Positions 14,991-24,526 are shown, counted from the first letter of the stretch. The stretch is 36,892 nt of DNA from JAHELQ01 sp965603365 (GCA_965603365.1 CBFDCR010000051.1:1-36892); one strand, 5' to 3'. Program-made: numbers and translations. The notes: generated by a model from the letters alone, not told the origin.

Positions 14991-15727
14991 TTCGTTATCC
15001 TGGCCACAACTTTATTACCGGATTCACTCAAAAATATCAGAGCCGGTTTTCTCAAGAATTTTTTGGCGAATACCTCGATAACAGATTTACATAAAATCGA
15101 ACTGGGCCCTGGGGCCATTCTCCGGGTCTCTCCGTTAGGCAAGGTTACCAGAACCAGGTCATCAGATGTGGCAGCCAGCAAACCACGTTTTTGTAGTTTT
15201 ACCCGAGCCAATGCAGGGGCACTCAAAAATTCCTTTTGCCAATTCTCTATTGCCGTTTCGAGGGATGAGCCGCTGAAGGATTCGGAAAATAGCTCTGCAA
15301 ATTCATGCTTGAGTGCATATCGAGGCTTTGAGGAGGTCGTTGGCAGGCCCTCTCTTTCTATCACGGCTCCGATCTGGACCAGTCCCATCCTGAGACTCTC
15401 GTCCCGGATCGGCTCCCGTGTGTTGACGGCATACCAACGATTGGGGATATCTTTGAGTCTCCCCGGACTTAAGGAATCGTTGTACCATTTTAGGCGCTCC
15501 GATATGTCGGTAAGTTTTGCCTGTGCATCCGTCATTTTGGTGACTTGATCCGGCCTTATCCATCTATCATGGCCCTCTACCGCGCCAGTGTAAAACATCA
15601 CAAAAATAATTTTAGCGGTCATCTCGCGAATCAAATAACGTCGATTCTCCGTGCCTTCAGGAAAGATGAAGGGCAACCTTCCCAATATCGTCTTGAGAGA
15701 AGGAATGCCTGGGAGGGATTGTAACAT
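14969..15727 (-). pseudogene. BsuBI/PstI-type restriction endonuclease, N-terminal part (frameshifted)
   Basis: 252 codons carrying the helical DNA-binding N-terminal domain of the BsuBI/PstI endonuclease family and the first strand of the catalytic domain (ALIFLSESGNKVV). Beyond this the frame reads nonsense (ITNWLRLWA, stop). Shifting by -1 near 15002-15006 restores QDNELAASLGLNIEADK and the catalytic core. This equals the loss of one base, probably a G in the GTGGCC stretch. No slippery heptamer is present, so mutation or sequencing error is likelier than programmed frameshifting. The ATG follows the methyltransferase TAA with no gap, so translation is coupled. Confidence 0.78.
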
Positions 15728-17542
15728 TTAATCGACTCCGTATAGGTGTTGAATAAAATTTGCGACTTCCTTCATGTCGGCCCGGCTCGATAATAATTCC
15801 TCCAGTTCCTTCATCTCATCCATTTCGGGAATCGGGATTGAATTCAACTCATAGGCAGATACGGCTACACTGCCACTGATACACCTAAAGATTCGGTCAA
15901 CCACCTGTGAATTTAGAAGGGCATTAATGGCACTTAAAGATAGGGGGATATCCCCATTTTCAGGTTTTATGATGTTTAGGTGATTTTCCACCACCACCGC
16001 CCGTTTATGTTCTATCAAAAATTCGTCGGGTAAAACCGCTGAAACAAGACGCTTGTGCTGCTCCTTTGCCGTGGTCCTCTGCACAAGCACGCAAGGTTCT
16101 CTGGTTAACAAATGGTTCTGGCTCGGTTTCAATTTAAAGTAAGGCTTGTGATTGTTTCTATCGGCTCTAAAACGGAAACCACCATTCGTTAGAATCGATT
16201 CGGCCCATATCAGGGGATAGGTATCGTTGTCTTCCTGGTCGGTCAGTTGGTCCTTATGGCGATTCCAGACCAATTGGCCGGTGTTGACGACAAATCCGTA
16301 ACTGGATAACCGTTGTCTCATTTGTAACGCTTTGCCAACAGTACGGTTCTGTTCCTTTGAACGGGGAAAGATCCAGGGGGCCTCGTTCCTGGATGGCAAA
16401 CCGAATTTACCGATTTTTTCTATTTCCAGGCTGTTTCTGCTGTTGTTGGTCTTAACGTGGTTAATGGTTGTTTTTCTGGTGGACCCGGACATTTTCCTGA
16501 ATATAACCAGTGCCGTTTCTTGAAGCACATTTTCAAAAACCCCGGATCTATCATTGATGAAGTCGATGACACACGGAGGCGCTTCTGTTGAAAGCAGCTT
16601 ACGCAGCGACTTGAAATATTGGCCGCCCAAAAAAGAGGTGGGCGTCACAAATGCTATATACCCGCCGTTTCTGGCCAATCGAACTGCCAGGTCGGTAAAA
16701 AGCCCGTATAAATTGGCATGACCGTAGAGTGACCGGGAATATTTATGCCTGAGGGCTTCATTCAAACCGGTTCTGCCGTAGGGGGGATTCCCAATAACCA
16801 GATCAAATTCGGGATACTCATCTTCTGGCACGGCGATAGAGTCGATTGTCTTTACCAGAGAGGGAAGATGCCTATTGGTCCTGCGGCAGAGGTCTTTCAG
16901 AACGATCTCTAACAGCGTCTGCGACATCCAGGCGGCAAAGGGATCGATTTCATAGCCGTGCATATTTTCTATGATGTTATCTAAAGTTCGATTGGGATTA
17001 AAACCGGGGGATTCTTTAAACAGGTTCAGGGTATGAGTGGCCAACGGCGCTAAAAAAGCCGCGCCGCCGCAGGCGGGATCCAGAACTTTGCAATTCTTCC
17101 AATCCAGCCCCAATCTGGAAAGATTGTTGATAAGCCTCTTCACCAGGATTGGCGGTGTATAATAAGCACCTATCCGGGCCCGATATTTAGGGGGAAGCAG
17201 GGAGGTGTATAAATTCCCCATTAAATATCCCGATTGATCAATTGACAGCGGTGACAGCAATAAACCGGTTTCATGAGCCAGGTCTGCGGTTGCGTCTTTG
17301 AAAGCTACACTTTTCTCCAACCCAAAGGGCGGGGGGCTGTAGTCTTTGTCGTCTACTATTTTACTCCAGTAAGATAAGATTACATGGTGGCAAAAAAATT
17401 GGGCAAACGACTTTTTACCGTTTTCGTGGGGAAATGTCTCAGCTATTTTTTGGGCCGCCTTCTTATAACGGGGAAATGTAGATTTAATGGGCTCCATATC
17501 TATATGATCAGCCACTTCCAGTCGATACATTTTACTGCTCAT
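15728..17542 (-). CDS. N6-adenine DNA methyltransferase of a BsuBI/PstI-type type II R-M system
   Basis: A 604-residue gamma-class adenine methyltransferase. Motif X is GAYYTPP (126-132), motif I DPACGG (155-160), which binds AdoMet, and catalytic motif IV NPPYGR (252-257). The large C-terminal part (about 300-604) should hold target recognition. The pairing with a BsuBI/PstI-family endonuclease suggests recognition of CTGCAG; specificity is inferred. The start may be ATG 17542 or ATG 17530 (MYRLEV); AAGGATGAG overlaps the first and is better spaced for the second. With its endonuclease frameshifted, the enzyme may now be a solitary methylase. Confidence 0.88.
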   Translation of the reverse strand: MSSKMYRLEVADHIDMEPIKSTFPRYKKAAQKIAETFPHENGKKSFAQFFCHHVILSYWSKIVDDKDYSPPPFGLEKSVAFKDATADLAHETGLLLSPLSIDQSGYLMGNLYTSLLPPKYRARIGAYYTPPILVKRLINNLSRLGLDWKNCKVLDPACGGAAFLAPLATHTLNLFKESPGFNPNRTLDNIIENMHGYEIDPFAAWMSQTLLEIVLKDLCRRTNRHLPSLVKTIDSIAVPEDEYPEFDLVIGNPPYGRTGLNEALRHKYSRSLYGHANLYGLFTDLAVRLARNGGYIAFVTPTSFLGGQYFKSLRKLLSTEAPPCVIDFINDRSGVFENVLQETALVIFRKMSGSTRKTTINHVKTNNSRNSLEIEKIGKFGLPSRNEAPWIFPRSKEQNRTVGKALQMRQRLSSYGFVVNTGQLVWNRHKDQLTDQEDNDTYPLIWAESILTNGGFRFRADRNNHKPYFKLKPSQNHLLTREPCVLVQRTTAKEQHKRLVSAVLPDEFLIEHKRAVVVENHLNIIKPENGDIPLSLSAINALLNSQVVDRIFRCISGSVAVSAYELNSIPIPEMDEMKELEELLSSRADMKEVANFIQHLYGVD

Positions 17543-17695
17543 CCTTGCTCATATTAATAACAGATATCTCACAAAAAAACAACCGCCTTGAAGATTTCAG
17601 CGGACAAAAACTGTCCGGCAGCGGGCAACATTTCTCCGTTGATGGAGAAAGTGGGAAGGGGGGAAAGGGGACAACCCTGGGCCGGTAAACGATGT

Positions 17696-17725
17696 TTGTC
17701 GCCTGGGGGAACCAATTCTTATAAT
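17696..17725 (+). promoter_or_regulatory. candidate sigma-70 promoter for FtsX/MacB-like permease
   Basis: TTGTCG (17696-17701), 18-bp spacer, perfect TATAAT (17720-17725). It leaves a leader of about 36 nt before GTG 17768, which contains GAAGGAG. It also argues against translation from the upstream frame that opens at 17588. Confidence 0.55.
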
Positions 17726-17767
17726 ATTCGTATAGTCATATGTATATGTAAAGCGAAGGAGAATAAA

Positions 17768-20191
17768 GTGCTTAAAAATTACATCATAATCGCCTTGAGG
17801 AATTTCAATAGGCATAAGGGGTTTTCATTCATCAATATTTTCGGCCTGGCCATCGGCATCGCCTGCTGCCTCCTCATCTTCTTGTATGTCTTCGATGAAA
17901 TGAGCTATGACAAATACCATGAAAAGGCCGGCCAGGTTTATAGAGTCGGCCTCCACGGGTTCATCAACAACAACGAGTTTGACGGGGTGGTTACCTGTGC
18001 CCCCATGGCCCAGACCCTGATCAATGAATTGCCGGAAGTCACCACCGCCACCCGGGTGCGGAATTTCGGCTACCCGGTCTTCCGCTACAAAGATAAAATC
18101 TTCAGCGAGGAACGGGTCTTCTGGGTAGATCCGACCTTCTTTGAGGTCTTCACGGTACGCTTCAGCAAAGGCGACCCCCAAACCGCCTTAGCCAAACCCA
18201 ACTCCATCGTCCTCACCCGCTCCATGGCCCTGAAGTACTTCGGCGGCGAGAACCCAATCGGAAAATCCCTCAACGCCGACCGGCGACGAGACTATTTGGT
18301 CACCGGCGTCATAGAAGATGTCCCCCATAATTCTCATTTCCACTACGATTTTTTAGCCACCCTGTCTACCTATGAGGACAGCCGCAGACCGATCTGGGTA
18401 AACAACAATTATTACACCTACATTGTATTACAAAAAGGAACCTCCCCGAAGGCATTCTCGGCCAGACTGGTGGACATCGTCAAAAAGTATGTGGGACCGC
18501 AGATTCAAGCGGCGGTGGGCATCACCATAGAGCAATTTTTTGCCTCCGGGGGTGAGTACGGATACTTCCTTCAACCCCTGACGGATATCCACCTTCGTTC
18601 TCATCTCGATTATGAAATCGAGGCCAACGGCGACATCGCTTACGTTTATATCTTCTCCCTGATCGCCTTAGGCATTCTCCTGGTGGCCTGCATCAACTTT
18701 GTGAATCTCTCCACCGCCCGCTCCGCCGGCAGGGCCAGAGAGGTGGGCATCCGCAAAACCGTTGGCTCCAACCGGCTGCAATTGATACGGCAATTTTTGG
18801 CGGAAACTACAGTCATGAGCCTCTTTTCCGTGCTTTTGGCTTTGATCATTGTCCAGATCCTCCTCCCCTTCTTTAACAACATCACCGGCAAAGAGTTGGC
18901 CATCCCCTACCTGGCAACTGCCTGGACGATTCCCGCCCTCATCATTCTTGTTCTATTCATCGGCCTGTTGGCCGGTACGTATCCCGCCTTCTTCCTGGCC
19001 GCCTTCGAGCCTACCCTGGTTTTGAAGACGGAAATGGCAGGTATAAGCAAGAGATCCAGCCTGCGCAACATCCTGGTGGTCTTCCAGTTTGCCGTATCCA
19101 TCTTCCTTATCGTCGGTACCCTGGTGGTGGATCGACAGATGAAACATATACAGAACAAGGGCCTGGGTTTCAACAAGGAGCAGGTGGTAATCGTCAAAAA
19201 GACCGACGACCTCGGCAATCAGATGCAGGCCTTTAAGCAGGAATTATTAAAAAATCCCCGTGTTATCGGCGCCGCCAACACCGGCGGTTTAATTGGGGAG
19301 ACCTTCGGGAATTCCGCCTATCGGCTGCCCGGTGCAACAGGAGAGGAGACGCACCTTATCTGGACCTATGTCACCGATCCGGATTTCGTAAAAACCTACC
19401 GGATCAAGATGGCGGCCGGACGTTATTACGACAGAGACCGCCAGGCAGACCTACAGGCTGCCGTCATCAATGAGACTGCCCTGGAGGATCTCGGCTTAAC
19501 CGATCCCATTGGTAAACAGATCGTGGCCCTGGGCCCCACCCGCGATCAGGAGCGCACCTTTACCATAATCGGGGTGATGAAAAACTTCCACTTCGAAAGC
19601 CTGCACTACAAGATTCGCCCCCTGATCGTGCACCTTGCCGGGCCCAACCAGAGAGGCCGTTACGTTTCGGTGCGGATTCGCCCCGAAAACATCAGAGAGA
19701 CGACGGCCTTCATAGAAAAAACCTGGAAGAAATTTGCCGGCAATCAGGCCTTTGAGTATGAGTTCCTTGATGACCACCTTGCCCGTATTTATCAGGCTGA
19801 GCAAAAGACAGAACAGATATTTTTCTCCTTTTCCCTGCTGGCCATCATTATCGCCAGCCTGGGATTGTTTGGGTTGGCCACCTTTGCGGCCGAACAGCGT
19901 ACGAAGGAGATCGGCATACGCAAGGTTCTGGGGGCCACAGAAACCGGTATCATCGTTCTTTTATCAAGGCAGTTCACCAAATGGGTCATCCTGGCCAACA
20001 TCATCGCCTGGCCCATCGCCTACTTCTTCATGAGAAGGTGGCTGCAGCGATTCGCCTATCAGACCGACCTGTCACCCTGGCCGTTTGTCCTGGCCCTGGC
20101 GGCGGTGATGTTTACATCTCTTTTGACCGTCAGCTACCAGACCATCAAGGCCGCTCTGGCTAACCCGGTGGACTCGCTGAAGTATGAATAG
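17768..20191 (+). CDS. FtsX/MacB-like ABC transporter permease (two-domain)
   Basis: An 807-residue inner-membrane permease. The N-terminus LKNYIIIALRNFNRHKGFSF leads into the first helix, followed by a MacB periplasmic core domain (about 50-270) and FtsX bundle ARSAGRAREVGIRKTVGSNR. A second half repeats the layout: periplasmic domain and AAEQRTKEIGIRKVLGATE before the final helices. This duplicated form is common in Bacteroidota, Acidobacteriota and Aminicenantes. Partners are lipoprotein or peptide export ATPases, none of which is nearby. GTG 17768 is chosen because GAAGGAG lies six bases upstream and the family N-terminus starts here; the frame continues upstream to 17588. Its 3' end overlaps the convergent peptidase gene by 32 bp. 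Confidence 0.9.
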   Translation: MLKNYIIIALRNFNRHKGFSFINIFGLAIGIACCLLIFLYVFDEMSYDKYHEKAGQVYRVGLHGFINNNEFDGVVTCAPMAQTLINELPEVTTATRVRNFGYPVFRYKDKIFSEERVFWVDPTFFEVFTVRFSKGDPQTALAKPNSIVLTRSMALKYFGGENPIGKSLNADRRRDYLVTGVIEDVPHNSHFHYDFLATLSTYEDSRRPIWVNNNYYTYIVLQKGTSPKAFSARLVDIVKKYVGPQIQAAVGITIEQFFASGGEYGYFLQPLTDIHLRSHLDYEIEANGDIAYVYIFSLIALGILLVACINFVNLSTARSAGRAREVGIRKTVGSNRLQLIRQFLAETTVMSLFSVLLALIIVQILLPFFNNITGKELAIPYLATAWTIPALIILVLFIGLLAGTYPAFFLAAFEPTLVLKTEMAGISKRSSLRNILVVFQFAVSIFLIVGTLVVDRQMKHIQNKGLGFNKEQVVIVKKTDDLGNQMQAFKQELLKNPRVIGAANTGGLIGETFGNSAYRLPGATGEETHLIWTYVTDPDFVKTYRIKMAAGRYYDRDRQADLQAAVINETALEDLGLTDPIGKQIVALGPTRDQERTFTIIGVMKNFHFESLHYKIRPLIVHLAGPNQRGRYVSVRIRPENIRETTAFIEKTWKKFAGNQAFEYEFLDDHLARIYQAEQKTEQIFFSFSLLAIIIASLGLFGLATFAAEQRTKEIGIRKVLGATETGIIVLLSRQFTKWVILANIIAWPIAYFFMRRWLQRFAYQTDLSPWPFVLALAAVMFTSLLTVSYQTIKAALANPVDSLKYE

Positions 20192-21440
20192 CCGCGCGCT
20201 CTGGGGCCTGGGCGGCCCGGATGGCGTTGATGCGCTGGAGTACCGGGGGGTGGCTGTAGGAGAGGAAGACCTTGAGGGGATGGGGGGTGAGATTGTCCAA
20301 TTGGTCGACGGCCAGCTTTTTGAGAGTGGTGATGAGGGCTTCACCTTTGCCGGTAGTACGCAGGGCAAAGGCATCGGCCTGGTATTCGTACCGGCGGGAG
20401 AAAATATTCATGATGATGGAGATCAGGGTGGAGATGGGGGTGTAGAGAAAACCGAAGAAGATGAGGCTGGCGTAAACGGACAGTTGTTCCATGCCGAAGG
20501 CAGTGAACAGGGCCCGGTTGTTGATGAAGAGGGAGAGCAAAAAGAACATTAGTCCGGTTTCCAGTATGCTGGCGGCCGTCAGTTTGAAGAAGTGTTTGAG
20601 CCGGTAGTGACCGATTTCATGGGCCAGGATGGCCACCAGTTCGTCGGTGGTGTGTTTGTCGATCAAGGTGTCGAAGAGGACAATACGGCGGGTGCGGCCG
20701 AACCCGGTAAAAAAGGCGTTGGCCCGGCTGGATCGCCTGGAGCCATCCATCTTGTAGATGCCCCGGAAGGGAAACCGCTGCTGCCGGATATATTTCTCGG
20801 TTGCCTCTTTCAGCTCCCCTTCTTCCAGGGGATAGAATTTGTTAAACAACGGGAATATGACGATCGGGGCGATGAATACCATGAAGAGTTGGAATACGGT
20901 CACCGCCCCCCATATGTAGAGGGGCGCAGCCTTGCCGGTTTCCCGGAAAAACCAGAGCACCAGGGCCAGCATCGGGGCGCCGATCACTCCGAGCAATATC
21001 ATGTTTTTAACCAGATCCAGGACAAAGGTCTTCACGGTGGTGCGGTTGAAACCGTACTTCTCTTCGATGACAAAGGTGTCGTAGATCTCAAAAGGGAGAT
21101 TCAGTAAACCGGCCAGCAGGAGCAGGCCAAAGGCGTAGATCAGCCCGGTCAGGATGGGGCCGTAAAGAAACCCCCGGGCCCATTGATCAAAAAAATTGAA
21201 TCCCGCCAGCAGGATGAAGGCGATGGTAAAGAGGGTTTCCAGAGTATTGTACACCAGTCCGAATTTCGTGTTTTCCCGGGTGTACTGCTGCGAGCGGGTA
21301 TATTTTTCGGCGTCGCAGAAGCCGATAAACTCTGCCGGTAATTGGGTTTTTTGGTGCCGCAGGTTTAGTATTTTGACAACGACATCCAGCAGGTAGGTGC
21401 CCACCAGGATAACGAGTATGATAACGAGATAGATGTTCAC
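20160..21440 (-). CDS. M48 Ste24/CAAX-type membrane zinc endopeptidase
   Basis: A 426-residue polytopic membrane protein of the M48A (Ste24) type. The zinc site is LAHEIGHYRLKHF (HExxH), with the third ligand Glu in YEYQADAFA. The N-terminal FVIEEKYGFNRTTVKTF and SRANAFFTGFGRTRRIVLFD are family hallmarks. Several transmembrane segments flank the catalytic region, which faces a chamber in Ste24. In bacteria it probably degrades membrane proteins rather than processing prenylated peptides. It starts with GTG five bases after the upstream small gene, so the two form an operon. Confidence 0.92.
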   Translation of the reverse strand: MNIYLVIILVILVGTYLLDVVVKILNLRHQKTQLPAEFIGFCDAEKYTRSQQYTRENTKFGLVYNTLETLFTIAFILLAGFNFFDQWARGFLYGPILTGLIYAFGLLLLAGLLNLPFEIYDTFVIEEKYGFNRTTVKTFVLDLVKNMILLGVIGAPMLALVLWFFRETGKAAPLYIWGAVTVFQLFMVFIAPIVIFPLFNKFYPLEEGELKEATEKYIRQQRFPFRGIYKMDGSRRSSRANAFFTGFGRTRRIVLFDTLIDKHTTDELVAILAHEIGHYRLKHFFKLTAASILETGLMFFLLSLFINNRALFTAFGMEQLSVYASLIFFGFLYTPISTLISIIMNIFSRRYEYQADAFALRTTGKGEALITTLKKLAVDQLDNLTPHPLKVFLSYSHPPVLQRINAIRAAQAPERAAIHTSASPPG

Positions 21441-21445
21441 CCTGT

Positions 21446-21847
21446 TTAGTTATTCCTGGTGGCCGTCCAGGTACCGGTGACTGTGCTGACAACGGGTCCC
21501 TGGTAATTGCCGGTAAAAGTACCGCTGGTCAGGTCTTCATCGTCAAAACCGCCGGTGTACTGTTCGCTGCCCGTTTTTTCGTAACCCACGTTGTCGCCAT
21601 AGCTCATGGAAAACTCCAGGACGCTGTTTTCATACTCGTAGAATCCCATATAGAAGTCGTTCCAGACAACGTCTCCCCCTTTTCGACCTCCTCTAAAGGT
21701 GATGGTCGTGGTTTCGGAGATACCATCCACAACCTTGACCATGGTCCAGGTACCGGAAATGGTATAGTAAAATATTCCGCAGGCGGAGTAACTGAATAGT
21801 CCCAGGCCCACGGCGATCACAACTATGGTTAGCACTATTTTTTTCAT
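21446..21847 (-). CDS. small exported protein of unknown function, possible lipoprotein
   Basis: 133 residues. MKKIVLTIVVIAVGLGLFSY is a signal peptide ending SAC, so Cys23 could be lipidated, though the lipobox (YSAC) is poor. The mature part is beta-rich with GTWTMVKVVDG at its start and GTWTATRN at its end, a pattern seen in small lipocalin-like or extracytoplasmic beta-barrel domains. I do not recognise the family. AAAGGAAA precedes the ATG. It is cotranscribed with the Ste24-type peptidase and may be its substrate or partner. Confidence 0.7.
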   Translation of the reverse strand: MKKIVLTIVVIAVGLGLFSYSACGIFYYTISGTWTMVKVVDGISETTTITFRGGRKGGDVVWNDFYMGFYEYENSVLEFSMSYGDNVGYEKTGSEQYTGGFDDEDLTSGTFTGNYQGPVVSTVTGTWTATRNN

Positions 21848-21960
21848 TATTCGGTTTCCTTTTTCTTTTTGTTAAATTTTGACATCAGATTAAAATATAA
21901 TGTATTTTCGCATAAAAAGCAAGGATGTTGTCTTCCGATGCTGGAAACCCTAAAAAAAAA

Positions 21961-21969
21961 TGCTATAAT
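21961..21969 (+). promoter_or_regulatory. extended -10 promoter for M20-family gene
   Basis: TGCTATAAT (TATAAT at 21964-21969 with an upstream TGn). The -35 position is a poor match. Transcription would start near 21976, giving a 30-nt leader without a Shine-Dalgarno sequence before ATG 22006. Confidence 0.45.
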
Positions 21970-22005
21970 AGGGAATTGGCGTAATCGATTCCGCACAATA
22001 ATTCA

Positions 22006-23190
22006 ATGGAAGTTGCAGCAAAAATATTAGAACTGGCCTGGAAATACGGAGAAATGACGGCGGGGAATCTCTCTGAACTGATCAAAATAAAGTCCCTCAG
22101 CCGCCAGGAAGGAGAGGCGGCGCAGGCATTAAAGAAACAGATGGAAGCGGCCGGATTTGATGAGGTGACCATCGATCCCCTCGGCAATGTGATCGGCAGA
22201 ATCGGCTGGGGAAGACGCATATTGGCAGTGGATGCCCACCTGGATACGGTGGGGGCGGATAGTGCCCGTGATTGGGAGTTTGATCCCTTTTCCGGCCTGA
22301 TTAAAGACGGCTGTGTATGCGGCCGGGGCAGTGTGGAGCAGAAGGGTGGGGCGGCGGCGGCGGTGACGGCCGGTAGAATATTGAAAGAGATGGGCTTTCC
22401 CAGGGATTTGACGGTTTATGTGACCGGTACGGTGATGAAAGAGGAGTGCGAGGGCTTAGCCTGGAAATATATTGTAGAGGAAGATAAAATCAGGCCCGAG
22501 GTGGTGATTCTTACTGCCCCCACCAATCTGGATATTTACCGGGGTCATATAGGCAGGATCGAATTGGAGGTCATTTTCCAGGGTGTTTCGGCTCCCGGTG
22601 TGACACCGGAGAGGGGTAAGAATGCCATTTATGCGGGATCCCGGGGCTGCCTGGAGATTGAGAAACTCAACCAGAGGGTGATGGCGGACGATTTTTTAGG
22701 CAAAGGGAGTGCGTCGGTGTCGGAATTTATTTCCCTGAGCCCCGCCCTCCAGGCGGTGCCGGATTATGCCAGGATACATGTGGACCGGAGGCTCACCTGG
22801 GGAGAGACCAGGGAGTCGACGATTGCCGAACTGGAGACGATTATCCATGACCGGCAGGCTCGGGTGGAGATGGTCTATTACCGGAATCGCTCCTATACCG
22901 GCCTGCGCTACGGTATGGGGAAGTATTTCCCCACCTGGAAAATCCCGGAAGATCATCCGTTGATGATCATTGCCGGCAATGCGTATGAGGCCCTGTTCGA
23001 TGAACCGCCTCAACTGGGCAGGTGGGATCTCTCCACCAGCGGGGTGACGATTGACGGCTTTTTCGGTATTCCCTGTCTCGGTTTCGGGCCGGGCAGCGAT
23101 GTGTTGGCCCATGGGGCCAACGAATGGGTCCCCGTCGATCACCTGGTCAAGGCCTCGGCTTTCTACGCCCTGTTTGCCAATATGATTTAG
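22006..23190 (+). CDS. M20-family (YgeY-like) hydrolase with altered metal site
   Basis: 394 residues aligned by eye to M20 metallopeptidases, especially the YgeY-type selenium-metabolism-linked hydrolases (TNLDIYRGHIGR, TPERGKNAIY, GFGPGSD). The first zinc His (AVDAHLDTV, His78), the catalytic Glu pair (KEECEG, 146-147) and the last His (LAHGANEWVPVDHL) are present. Three normally fixed positions differ: the bridging Asp of GRGxxDxKGG is Glu111; the E of the EPT motif is Ala171; and the lid-domain His is Pro197. One zinc site therefore looks lost. It may be a mono-zinc enzyme or a pseudoenzyme. No Shine-Dalgarno sequence precedes the ATG. It is convergent with the FadL gene, 10 bp apart. Confidence 0.82.
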   Translation: MEVAAKILELAWKYGEMTAGNLSELIKIKSLSRQEGEAAQALKKQMEAAGFDEVTIDPLGNVIGRIGWGRRILAVDAHLDTVGADSARDWEFDPFSGLIKDGCVCGRGSVEQKGGAAAAVTAGRILKEMGFPRDLTVYVTGTVMKEECEGLAWKYIVEEDKIRPEVVILTAPTNLDIYRGHIGRIELEVIFQGVSAPGVTPERGKNAIYAGSRGCLEIEKLNQRVMADDFLGKGSASVSEFISLSPALQAVPDYARIHVDRRLTWGETRESTIAELETIIHDRQARVEMVYYRNRSYTGLRYGMGKYFPTWKIPEDHPLMIIAGNAYEALFDEPPQLGRWDLSTSGVTIDGFFGIPCLGFGPGSDVLAHGANEWVPVDHLVKASAFYALFANMI

Positions 23191-23200
23191 AGAGTATTTT

Positions 23201-24526
23201 TTAAATGGCGATATCGAGGCCGACGGCGAGGGCATAACCTTTGTACATAAGCTCTACAGGTACTACGAAAGGCAGCGCCGCCAGGGCCTGGATGACCTGG
23301 GGATCATCCCAGTCACCGTAACTGATGCCCAGGTTGAGTTTAACGTTGGGCAAAATTTCATAGGCGAATCCCGCGCTTACATTCAGGTTGTCGTAATATT
23401 GAACCTCAACCGCGCCCAAATTGGTGTAATAGCCGTCCATGTCGTTGAAAAGGAATTTGGTATAGATAAGGCCGCCGCTCAACGCCAGTTTGGGATTCAC
23501 CTGAAAGATCAGGGCTGCACCGACGGCGTAGCAATCGCCTGCCAGTTCGGAATAATCCTCTATACCGGTGGGCAGCAGCACACTGCCCCAGTTGGCCTGT
23601 TTCTGGAAGTAGTAGTTAAAATCCGCCTCCAGTGTCCAGGCAGGGCTGAATCGATAGGCGGCGCCGATGCCGAACATGGCCGGGAAGTCCCGCCGGTTCA
23701 TGACGCCATCTTCAATCAAAATCCCGCCGAAGTCGTCCACCTTGACTTCGGTCTCAAATTCCAGTTTAACTTTGGTCTCGTAGCGGATACCGATGTTAAG
23801 CTTGTTCGAGGGAGAGATGTTTAACCCCAAAATGGCGCCGAATCCCTCAGCCGTCTCTTCGGCGTTTAAACCCAGGCCCAACTCCGGGATCGGTAACTGG
23901 GAATTAAAAAATGTCAGGCCGGTTTTGTATTTGTTTTTGGCGGTGATGTAGCGTCCGCCCACGGCGACCGATATGTGGTCGTTGATGGCATAGGCACCTC
24001 CTAAGGTGAAGGTGAGATAGAGGGATGAGGCTTCCAGGTAACCGTCCTTGAAGCCGTCGTAAATGCCCAGCACACCGCCTAACTCCGGCGGCGTAAACAG
24101 GGGAACCGCGGCAATCAGGTGGGTGGTAATGGAGCCTTCGGGATAATCGGCCACGGCCCCGCCGCCGGGGATATACACGCCGCCAAAAATGGCCCAGTTG
24201 TCCCTCTTATAGGCCAGGTAAAGGTTGGGCAAGAACCAGTCGGGGGAGTCCTGCCGGTACGTTGCGGTCCCTAAAAAGGTGAAGCTATGTTCCGGCTTGC
24301 GAAACAACGACTGGTTGCTGACGTTGAGGTGGAACCCGTCCGACAGTTTCACCAGGCCGGCCGGGTTATATACCACGATGTCGGTGGCATCGGTGGCGGC
24401 GTTGCGGTTGGATGTGCGGATCCATTCGGCACTCATGTTGCTGAGGTTGTCGATCTGGGCATTTAAGTGAAATGAGAGTAAGAATCCGAGTGCCACAACA
24501 CTGAAAAAAAGAGCAGTTTTTTTCAT
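23201..24526 (-). CDS. FadL/OmpP1/TodX-type outer-membrane channel
   Basis: 441 residues with a cleavable signal peptide (about 1-23, ending HLNA). Just after it come NAATDATDIVVYNPAGLVKL, the family's N-terminal hatch motif with NPAG. The rest alternates short amphipathic strands with aromatic ends (for example VEQANWG-like turns) and finishes YALAVGLDIAI, as in a beta-barrel. FadL relatives pass hydrophobic substrates such as fatty acids or aromatics across the outer membrane; the substrate is unknown here. GGAGGTG precedes the ATG. A sigma-70 promoter is 30 bp upstream, and a 21-bp repeat array starts about 115 bp beyond it. Confidence 0.9.
   Translation of the reverse strand: MKKTALFFSVVALGFLLSFHLNAQIDNLSNMSAEWIRTSNRNAATDATDIVVYNPAGLVKLSDGFHLNVSNQSLFRKPEHSFTFLGTATYRQDSPDWFLPNLYLAYKRDNWAIFGGVYIPGGGAVADYPEGSITTHLIAAVPLFTPPELGGVLGIYDGFKDGYLEASSLYLTFTLGGAYAINDHISVAVGGRYITAKNKYKTGLTFFNSQLPIPELGLGLNAEETAEGFGAILGLNISPSNKLNIGIRYETKVKLEFETEVKVDDFGGILIEDGVMNRRDFPAMFGIGAAYRFSPAWTLEADFNYYFQKQANWGSVLLPTGIEDYSELAGDCYAVGAALIFQVNPKLALSGGLIYTKFLFNDMDGYYTNLGAVEVQYYDNLNVSAGFAYEILPNVKLNLGISYGDWDDPQVIQALAALPFVVPVELMYKGYALAVGLDIAI

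Noticed and set aside
14969..15010. Programmed -1 frameshift in the restriction endonuclease gene
   Set aside because: No slippery heptamer or clear downstream structure is seen at the shift, so a mutation or sequencing error is simpler.
17588..17767. 60-residue N-terminal extension of the FtsX/MacB-like permease
   Set aside because: It contains the TATAAT promoter and lacks family sequence; GTG 17768 has a good ribosome-binding site.
20184..21107. Long plus-strand frames opposite the M48 peptidase gene
   Set aside because: They are mirror frames of a high-GC codon pattern, with glycine/valine-rich translations and no motifs.
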